Assembly: GCA_938003855.1 (NCBI GenBank)
Contig: CALKXD010000262.1
Coordinates: 1-32,237, forward strand
From: an uncultured Granulosicoccaceae bacterium
GTDB lineage: Bacteria > Pseudomonadota > Gammaproteobacteria > Granulosicoccales > Granulosicoccaceae
DNA length: 32,237 bases
Reading direction: 5' to 3'
The notes beneath the pieces were generated by a model. It saw only the letters and a list, made by a program, of their open reading frames with translations, did not search any database and was not told the origin of the DNA. Position numbers and translations under genes: made by a program. Shown here in pieces: positions 26,610 through 32,237 of the stretch. Position 1 is the stretch's first letter, and each line of letters begins with the position of its first letter.

Positions 26610-28327
26610 AGAGTTTCTCCTTTACGAGCGGCGTCGGCGACTTCGGCGATAACTGAGTCAGACAGCCCATAATCATTTTTTGCGGTCTCGGCGGATATAT
26701 ATCCGTACAGCAGATCTTTTTTGACTGATTCAATGTCGCGGTCTTCCGGCTTGCCATAACCGGCCCCGCCAGGGAATGCGAGCATGACCTTGCGGCCATG
26801 AGCCACAAATTGTTTACCTTTGCCGCGCATCGCTGATCCGTCATCCCGGGCAATGGTTGTGGTGCTGCCATTCATGCCGCCTTGTCTGCCTCTGGCGGGG
26901 TGGTCCACTCGATCAAACATGGCTTGAAAATCAAACTCGTGCCCCTCGCGTGCGCCCACTTCCATGTATTGGCCAAGCCCGCCACGTTGTGCGCCGGCAC
27001 CCCCGCTGTCGGGGCGTAGCTCTTTGCGCCAGATAATCACCGGCCCGGTATGTTCTGTGGCCTCAATTGGCATGGTCATGACACCCGATGGAAACGCCGT
27101 GGCGTTCAAGCCATCGTGTTGCGGTCGGGCACCGGAGCCACCGGAGTTAAAGGTTAATACCTCAGACCGTACTGCGTCAGCCGGTGCTTCATCGTCGGTC
27201 CTTGGACGTAGTGATACCTGAAAGTTACATAAACAACCGGCACCTTCAGCCGGCACCACGCCGGGCAGGATTTTATCCAGCGCATTGTAGACTGCATCGG
27301 GGACAAAGTGCCCGACTATATGCCGCAGGGCAACGGGGGCCGGGTGCACAGCGTTGACGATGGAGTTTTCCGGCGCGCTGATCTCGAATGGTTCGAGCGA
27401 TGCCGCGTTGTTGGGGATTTCCGGTGCGATAGCACACTTTAATGCATAGCAGGAGTAGGCTTTGGCATACACCAGTGGGCAGTTGATGCCTTTTTTATCA
27501 ACACCGGATGTACCTTCGAAGTCGGAGAGTATCCGGTCGGCTTCAATGGTCAGTTTTACTTTAAGGGTGATTGGAGCGGCAAAACCGTCTACTGTCATTT
27601 CACCGGTGGCAGTGGTTTGTGCTGCTGTCTGAGCCACCTCGGCGATTCGCTCCAGCGTGGCGCGGCGTGAGTTTTCAAGGATAAATCCGGCGACTTCTTC
27701 AAGGGTGTCTAGATTGAACTCCTGCATCATATCGATCAGTCGACGATGACCGATCTCGTTGCAGGTGGCCAGTGCGTACATATCGCCGATGAGCTGATCA
27801 GGCTCGCGCACATTGCCACGCACAATTTTGATCAGTGTTGTATCCACCGTGCCGCGCTCGGCAAACTTCATGATCGGCAGATACAAGCCTTCTTCGTAGA
27901 CACTGTTGGCGTCAGCACCAAAACCACGTCCGCCGATATCGACAATGTGTGCGGTGCAGGCAAAGAAACCGACCAGCTGACCTTTATGAAACGACGGGCT
28001 AACCATGGTGATGTCGTGCAGGTGTCCGGTGCCTTCCCAGGGATCGTTGGTGATATAGACATCACCTTCATAGATGTTGTCGCGACCAATGCGACGGATA
28101 AAATGGGCCACCGCGTCAGCCATTGCGTTAACGTGCCCCGGTGTGCCGGTCACCGCCTGTGCCAGCATCTGTCCGTGCAGATCATAGACCCCGGCGGACA
28201 GATCACCAGCCTCGCGGACGGACGTTGAAAATGCCGTACGCACAAGTGCCTGTGCTTGTTCTTCAACCACTGAAATCAGGCGGTTCCACATGACCTGGAA
28301 AGACACCTGGGAATGATTATTTGCCAT
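26606..28327 (-). CDS. hyuB: Hydantoinase/oxoprolinase B subunit
   Basis: A 573-residue protein of the HyuB family (N-methylhydantoinase B, 5-oxoprolinase C-terminal half, acetophenone/acetone carboxylase-like). Family signatures include FSTSVREAGDLSAGVYD, GTPGHVNAMADAV, YITNDPWEGTGHLHDITMV, GRGFGADANSVYEEGLYLP and GGSGARPQHDGLNATAFPSG. The frame runs open to 28672, but that upstream part is the opposite-register shadow of hyuA; the ATG at 28327 has AAGGA eight bases before it, lies 25 bases after the hyuA stop, and gives the usual length. With HyuA it would form an ATP-dependent cyclic-amide hydrolase or carboxylase. The substrate is not readable from motifs. Confidence 0.93.
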   Translation of the reverse strand: MANNHSQVSFQVMWNRLISVVEEQAQALVRTAFSTSVREAGDLSAGVYDLHGQMLAQAVTGTPGHVNAMADAVAHFIRRIGRDNIYEGDVYITNDPWEGTGHLHDITMVSPSFHKGQLVGFFACTAHIVDIGGRGFGADANSVYEEGLYLPIMKFAERGTVDTTLIKIVRGNVREPDQLIGDMYALATCNEIGHRRLIDMMQEFNLDTLEEVAGFILENSRRATLERIAEVAQTAAQTTATGEMTVDGFAAPITLKVKLTIEADRILSDFEGTSGVDKKGINCPLVYAKAYSCYALKCAIAPEIPNNAASLEPFEISAPENSIVNAVHPAPVALRHIVGHFVPDAVYNALDKILPGVVPAEGAGCLCNFQVSLRPRTDDEAPADAVRSEVLTFNSGGSGARPQHDGLNATAFPSGVMTMPIEATEHTGPVIIWRKELRPDSGGAGAQRGGLGQYMEVGAREGHEFDFQAMFDRVDHPARGRQGGMNGSTTTIARDDGSAMRGKGKQFVAHGRKVMLAFPGGAGYGKPEDRDIESVKKDLLYGYISAETAKNDYGLSDSVIAEVADAARKGETL

Positions 28328-28352
28328 TGTATTTGTCCTTGCGAAGTCTGTG

Positions 28353-30473
28353 TCAGGCGGTAGCGTGTGAGTTTTCAGCAATGACATCGATACAGCCGTC
28401 TGACTGTCGTACCGCACGGCGACTCGACGGGATAATAATGGTGGTCTCGTCTTCGGTGATGACGGCCGGGCCATTGACCGTCTGGCTGTCTTTAACCGAG
28501 TCGCGCAGTACCACTTGAGCTGTGACGGGCTTACCGAGCGCCGGATCAAATAGTTGTCGCTCACTGACAGCGGCGGCTTTGTCGTCGGTCGGGCTGGTGT
28601 TGATCTGATCAATTTTTGCCACAGGCTGTGGTGGCGTGGTTGCATTGACCGCCCACACAGTAATTTCCACATCCATACCTTCGACCGGGCGTCCGAAGAG
28701 CTTGGTGTAGTCGTCTTCGAATAATTGTTGAAAGGTGTCAGCGTCCGGGTTCATTGCCTGCGTTTCAGTCAATGTAATTGGAATCTCCCACCCTTGCCCG
28801 GTGTAGCGCATATACACTTTGAAGTCTGACAGAATTTCGGCGTCAGCATCACAGCTTCGAACGAAGCCGGTGGCCTCCTGCTGCAGGTCTGTTAGCAGAC
28901 TGGTGATTTTTGCCGGTGCAAAATCCGACAGCTTCATATAGACCGATCGATTTGCCTCAAAGCTGAACGGTGCGCGCAGAAAGCCAATGGCAGAGCCAAC
29001 ACCGGCACCGGGCGGCACCAGCATTCGATCAACGCCAAGCTTCTCGCACAGACGTCCGCCGTGCAGTGGGGCAGCACCACCAAAGGCGATCATGGTGTAC
29101 TCGGACAGGTCTTCGCCATTTTCGACGGCGTGCACTCGAGCGGCGTTTGCCATGTTTTCATCGACTACTTCGGCCAGTCCAAAGGCGGCGGTCTGTGCGT
29201 CCATATCCAGTACCTTACCGAGCACTTCCGTCAGTGCGTTGCTCGATTCGCTGGTATCGAGCTTCATTGTGCCGCCGGCAAAGTTGTCGGCATCGAGTTT
29301 GCCCAGTACCAGGTCTGCGTCGGTCACTGCGGGCTTCTGACCACCGCGTCCGTAGCAGGCCGGGCCGGGTTCGGATCCGGCAGATTCAGGGCCGACACGT
29401 ATCTGTCGCATGGAATCCACATGGGCCAGAGAGCCGCCACCGGCACCGATCTCTACCATATCAATAACAGGTATGGAGATTGGCATGCCAGAGCCTTTCT
29501 TAAACCGGTAGGTCCGTGCTACTTCAAAAACCCGGCTGGTCTTTGGCATCTGGTTTTTGATCAGGCATATTTTGGCGGTGGTACCGCCCATATCAAATGA
29601 AAGTACTTTGTCTAGTCCATAACGTGCCGCTATATGCGCGGCGAACACGGCACCACCGGCCGGGCCTGATTCAACCAGACGAACCGGAAACTCCGCTGCG
29701 CTGTCGATGGATATAATGCCGCCGCCGGAATGCATTAAAAAGATACTGCAGTCGACGCCTTCTTCCCCAAGGCGACCGGCCAGGCGGCTCAGGTACGACT
29801 TCATAAGCGGCTTGATGTACGCGTTAGCCACCACCGTGTTAAAGCGTTCGTACTCACGCATTTGCGGAGACACCTCTGACGACAGTGATACCATCACATC
29901 AGGCAGGCGCTTTTGTAGTACGTCTCGCACCATTTTTTCATGCGTGTCGTTGGCGTAGGAGTGAATCAGGCCAACCGCGACACTGTCGTAGCGTGCCTCG
30001 GCAATTTGCCCGGCCAGTGCTTCAACTTCTTTTATATCGAGGTCAACCAGTATATCGCCACGTGCGTCCACACGCTCCGCTACGGTGTAGCGCATGTTGC
30101 GAGGCAGTAGTGGTGCGGGTAAATTCAGGTTCAGATCGTATTGTTCAAAACGCGACTCGGTGCGCATCTCGATAACGTCGCGAAACCCCTGTGTGGTTAT
30201 GAGGGCTGTCTTCGCACCGCGTCGTTCAATGAGTGCATTGGTGGCGAGCGTCGTGCCGTGGATAATCTGGGTGATATCGGCGGGTGTTATGTCAGCTTTC
30301 GTGCAGACCTGATGCAAGCCATCCAGTATGGCGTTTTCCGGAGCGGTATAGGTAGTGAGTACTTTTGTTGAGTACTGCTGGCTGCCAATCTCAAGCACGA
30401 CATCGGTAAATGTACCGCCGATATCGACCCCGAGTCGGGCGGGTGAGCGGGGGTGAGCTGGTGACTGACTCAT
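28353..30473 (-). CDS. hyuA: Hydantoinase/oxoprolinase A subunit, ATP-binding
   Basis: A 706-residue protein of the HyuA family. Residues about 14-190 are the hydantoinase N-terminal domain with the ATP-binding LGVDIGGTFTDVV and IIHGTTLATNALIERRGAKT. The central hydantoinase A domain (about 210-500) has VRLVESGPAGGAVFAA, SFDMGGTTAKICLI, EIGAGGGSLAHVD and PGPACYGRGG. The rest is the C-terminal domain. Such proteins activate the substrate amide or ketone with ATP, in partnership with HyuB. Candidate reactions are opening of N-methylhydantoin, oxoproline or a lactam, or ATP-dependent carboxylation. First gene of the six-gene minus-strand operon, divergent from the LysR gene across a 371-base AT-rich gap. 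Confidence 0.94.
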   Translation of the reverse strand: MSQSPAHPRSPARLGVDIGGTFTDVVLEIGSQQYSTKVLTTYTAPENAILDGLHQVCTKADITPADITQIIHGTTLATNALIERRGAKTALITTQGFRDVIEMRTESRFEQYDLNLNLPAPLLPRNMRYTVAERVDARGDILVDLDIKEVEALAGQIAEARYDSVAVGLIHSYANDTHEKMVRDVLQKRLPDVMVSLSSEVSPQMREYERFNTVVANAYIKPLMKSYLSRLAGRLGEEGVDCSIFLMHSGGGIISIDSAAEFPVRLVESGPAGGAVFAAHIAARYGLDKVLSFDMGGTTAKICLIKNQMPKTSRVFEVARTYRFKKGSGMPISIPVIDMVEIGAGGGSLAHVDSMRQIRVGPESAGSEPGPACYGRGGQKPAVTDADLVLGKLDADNFAGGTMKLDTSESSNALTEVLGKVLDMDAQTAAFGLAEVVDENMANAARVHAVENGEDLSEYTMIAFGGAAPLHGGRLCEKLGVDRMLVPPGAGVGSAIGFLRAPFSFEANRSVYMKLSDFAPAKITSLLTDLQQEATGFVRSCDADAEILSDFKVYMRYTGQGWEIPITLTETQAMNPDADTFQQLFEDDYTKLFGRPVEGMDVEITVWAVNATTPPQPVAKIDQINTSPTDDKAAAVSERQLFDPALGKPVTAQVVLRDSVKDSQTVNGPAVITEDETTIIIPSSRRAVRQSDGCIDVIAENSHATA

Positions 30474-30844
30474 CGATTGTTTTTCCGTGTCTGATAATCA
30501 GCTGTTTCGTGCATCACGTAGCGGGAGCTCGTGGTGGCTGCGGACACAACTGATCTGGTAGAGGTGAAGGGTAGGCTAGCAAAGGTTGGTGATATTTAAA
30601 AATTAATTATTTTAATTAAATTGATAAAGAATATTTATTATGTAATCGTGTGGTTTATGTGAATAGGTTTGACATACTCATACTATTCAATTGCTTAGCA
30701 GGGTCGGGCTTTCGTTGCAATTACCCTCGCCAGAGCTTAGCGGGCGGTTTGGGATCGAAAAATTCGCCATTGGCTGGCACTGAGTTGCTTTGTGAAAACT
30801 TCGTGAATTAATTCTCCCAAGGCATTGCTTGTGGCATGTGAGGT
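30474..30844. promoter_or_regulatory. hyuA/lysR divergent control region with AT-rich core
   Basis: The 371-base gap holds no gene. An AT-rich core at about 30592-30645 contains two TAATTA palindromes (30604-30609 and 30613-30618) and a run of TATTTATTAT. LysR-type regulators usually bind AT-containing dyads between themselves and a divergent operon, so this is the likely operator and promoter zone for both directions. I cannot assign -35/-10 elements confidently. Confidence 0.45.
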
Positions 30845-31771
30845 ATGGACTGGCTGATGAAAATAAATATCAAGCAAATAGAGGCGTTTGTCTGGGTGGC
30901 TGACCTTGGCAGTTTCAGGCAGGCTGCGGAGCGCCTGAATACCACGCAACCCAATATATCTACCCGGATATCAAACCTTGAGGAGAGTGTCGGCATCAAG
31001 CTGATGGAGCGCAATGCCGGTTCTGTCCGGGTGACCGCCAAGGGCAGGGAATTGGTCGATCAGGGGCGGCAGGTTCTGCGGTCCATGGAGAAGTTTGTCG
31101 AAACCGCCGGGTTGACGCATTTGACCACCAGCACCATTAAGCTTGGCGTCACAGAGATGATAGTCAGTACCTGGTTGCCGGAATTTTTTCGACGGGTCAA
31201 TGAAAAGTACGCGCACCTGAATATTGAGCTCACCGTTGATATGTCGGTGAATCTAAAGCCGGCACTGCACTCTCGATCCATTGATATGGCTTTTCAGAAT
31301 GGACCGTTTACCCGTGAGATGGCTGGCAGTGAAAAGCTGGGTCTGTTTCCTTATGTCTGGGTGGGGGCGCCGGCGTTAAAAATTACGCGCAGTAGAAAGC
31401 CTGGTACTGACGCGATGATGGCGCAGCCAATTCTGTCGCATGGTAGGGAGACTGATCAGTATCAGCAGATTGAAAGTCACTTCAATAAAATGGCCGGCAA
31501 GGGCGTCAGGCCTCCAAATATCGTTGTGTCGAGTAACATGGCGCCTTGTATTTACATGGCTATACAAGGGATGGGAATCAGTGCGATACCAGCGGCAATG
31601 GCAAGGCCCTACATCGCAGACGGCAGTTTGAAGCAAATCACGTATGGATGGGTACCGAAGCCACTGGAGTTTCTGGCTCGTTATGATGCCAGAATTGTAT
31701 CTGCCGTGGTTGCTGATCTTGCTGTACTGGCTCGAGATATTTCACAAGCCTATCCTAAGCAACTGGATTAG
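30845..31771 (+). CDS. LysR-family transcriptional regulator
   Basis: A 308-residue LysR-type regulator. The N-terminal winged helix-turn-helix (about 8-66) reads QIEAFVWVADLGSFRQAAE, then LNTTQPNISTRISNLEE and GIKLMERNAGSVRVTAKG. The effector-binding domain (about 95-295) shows the periplasmic-binding-protein-like pattern, including a hydrophobic IKLGVTEMIVSTWLPEFFRR strand and helix. It is divergent from hyuA and most likely activates the hyu operon in response to its substrate. The start is uncertain: ATG 30845 has GAGGT too close, and ATG 30857 (MKINIKQIEAFV), 13 bases past that GAGGT, gives the usual family N-terminus. Confidence 0.92.
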   Translation: MDWLMKINIKQIEAFVWVADLGSFRQAAERLNTTQPNISTRISNLEESVGIKLMERNAGSVRVTAKGRELVDQGRQVLRSMEKFVETAGLTHLTTSTIKLGVTEMIVSTWLPEFFRRVNEKYAHLNIELTVDMSVNLKPALHSRSIDMAFQNGPFTREMAGSEKLGLFPYVWVGAPALKITRSRKPGTDAMMAQPILSHGRETDQYQQIESHFNKMAGKGVRPPNIVVSSNMAPCIYMAIQGMGISAIPAAMARPYIADGSLKQITYGWVPKPLEFLARYDARIVSAVVADLAVLARDISQAYPKQLD

Positions 31772-31965
31772 ATCGCGGCTGTGTCACGGGTTTTATTTCT
31801 GCAGGCTGTGTGTCAACTGTGCAGAGCGTCTATTGAAAACAGTGCTGTGGGGGATGGCGCAACTGGTTTAACGAAGAGGCAGGGTGACGGTAGCTGAAGC
31901 GGGTGACTGGAATATGGATCTGTGGAGTTTGATGCTAATGGTCTCGCTTGACATTGAGCCGACCT

Positions 31966-32100
31966 GTGAGTGAGGACTGCTCTATGTGTGGCCTTGCTGA
32001 CGCTGCGGGTTTCCCTGTTGGATCAGTGGCTGTTGGTGTGGTTGCGTGCGCGTCAGGTGTTGGTGTTGTATCAAGTGTGATGAAGGACAGATCCTCATAG
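31966..32100 (+). CDS. Possible 44-residue small protein in repeat unit 1
   Basis: A frame from GTG 31966 to TAG 32098-32100 encodes MSEDCSMCGLADAAG, then a glycine- and valine-rich hydrophobic stretch ending in SSVMKDRSS. It has a CxxC pair near the start and one further cysteine. The Shine-Dalgarno is weak for this copy. An alternative frame in the same bases (start 31970, hydrophobic and leucine-rich) is also open, so which one, if either, is translated is uncertain. The protein family is unknown to me. Confidence 0.25.
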   Translation: MSEDCSMCGLADAAGFPVGSVAVGVVACASGVGVVSSVMKDRSS

Positions 32101-32116
32101 GTCGGGAGCCCGACGT

Positions 32117-32237
32117 GTGAGTGAGGACTGCTCTATGTGTGGCCTTGCTGACGCTGCGGGTTTCCCTGTTGGATCAGTGGCTGTTGGTGTGGTTGCGAGC
32201 GCGTCAGGTGTTGGTGTTGTATCAAGCGTGATGAAGG
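32117..32237 (+). CDS. Possible small protein in repeat unit 2, cut by the window end
   Basis: The same frame restarts at GTG 32117, eight bases after GGGAG inside the junction palindrome, a better ribosome site than in unit 1. Through the window end the product matches unit 1 except for Cys28 to Ser. The second base difference is silent in this frame. Partial at its 3' end. Coding status is unproven. Confidence 0.25.
   Translation, partial: MSEDCSMCGLADAAGFPVGSVAVGVVASASGVGVVSSVMK

Larger units (their letters stand above)
31961..32237 (+). repeat. 151-bp tandem repeat running off the window end
   Basis: The first unit occupies 31961-32111 and the second begins at 32112 and continues past 32237. 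Over the shared 126 bases I count three differences (31964, the T/A in the GCGTGCGCG stretch, and the T/C in TCAAGTGTGA). A palindrome GTCGGGAGCCCGAC at 32101-32114 lies on the unit junction. The GT-rich central part and the near identity point to recent duplication. The total copy number is beyond this window. Confidence 0.9.

Noticed and set aside
31966-32237. The terminal repeat, considered as an integron cassette array or CRISPR
   Set aside because: No attC-type core sites, no spacers, and the units are almost identical throughout.

Overview
The window reads as chromosomal DNA of a gammaproteobacterium, probably marine or from a similar heterotrophic niche. Reasons: a secreted protein with a GlyGly-CTERM-like sorting tail, proteobacterial-type operons with short or overlapping junctions, Shine-Dalgarno sites, mixed ATG/GTG/TTG starts, and a gene set for organic-nitrogen catabolism. 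I see no rRNA, tRNA, CRISPR array, phage or transposase gene. The species cannot be named from this sequence.

Layout. 133-2418 is a secreted, calcium-binding-repeat protein with its own terminator. 2911-8008 is a divergent unit: an XRE-cupin regulator on the minus strand faces four plus-strand genes (class II glutamine amidotransferase, GXGXG protein, FMN-binding glutamate-synthase domain, type III glutamine synthetase). This is the gene order of N-methylglutamate synthase plus gamma-glutamylmethylamide synthetase (mgsABC-gmaS), close to the related glxBCD-glnT set. 8009-9088 is accessory DNA: a 158-bp fold-back repeat, a hydrolase gene remnant cut at that repeat, and about 0.7 kb without genes. 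9089-10618 holds an AbrB-type membrane protein and a GlcG/HbpS protein. 10822-11697 is a glycosyltransferase-like gene, and 11813-14797 a large dCache-HAMP-PAS-GGDEF-EAL cyclic-di-GMP protein. 15488-19407 is a four-gene Opp/Dpp-type ABC transporter without a binding-protein gene; a second copy of the 158-bp repeat sits on its last stop codon. 19675-22220 carries an AMP-forming acyl-CoA ligase and a divergent two-domain VOC protein. 22444-30473 is a six-gene minus-strand operon (hyuA, hyuB, FAD amine oxidase-like, PLP aminotransferase, uronate-dehydrogenase-like, atypical SDR) facing a LysR gene at 30845-31771. The window ends in a 151-bp tandem repeat, each unit carrying a short open frame.

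How the genes may work together. The hyu operon looks like a catabolic route in which an ATP-dependent HyuAB enzyme opens a cyclic amide and the FAD oxidase, aminotransferase and two NAD(P)-type dehydrogenases process the product. The mgs/gma genes would assimilate methylamine or a similar amine through glutamate, and the ABC transporter could import the peptide or amide substrate. The link between these blocks is inference from content; about 14 kb separates them and they are separate transcription units. The most unusual items are the paired 158-bp elements at operon ends, the terminal tandem repeat with its small open frames, the composite hyu operon, and an SDR lacking the canonical Tyr/Lys pair.
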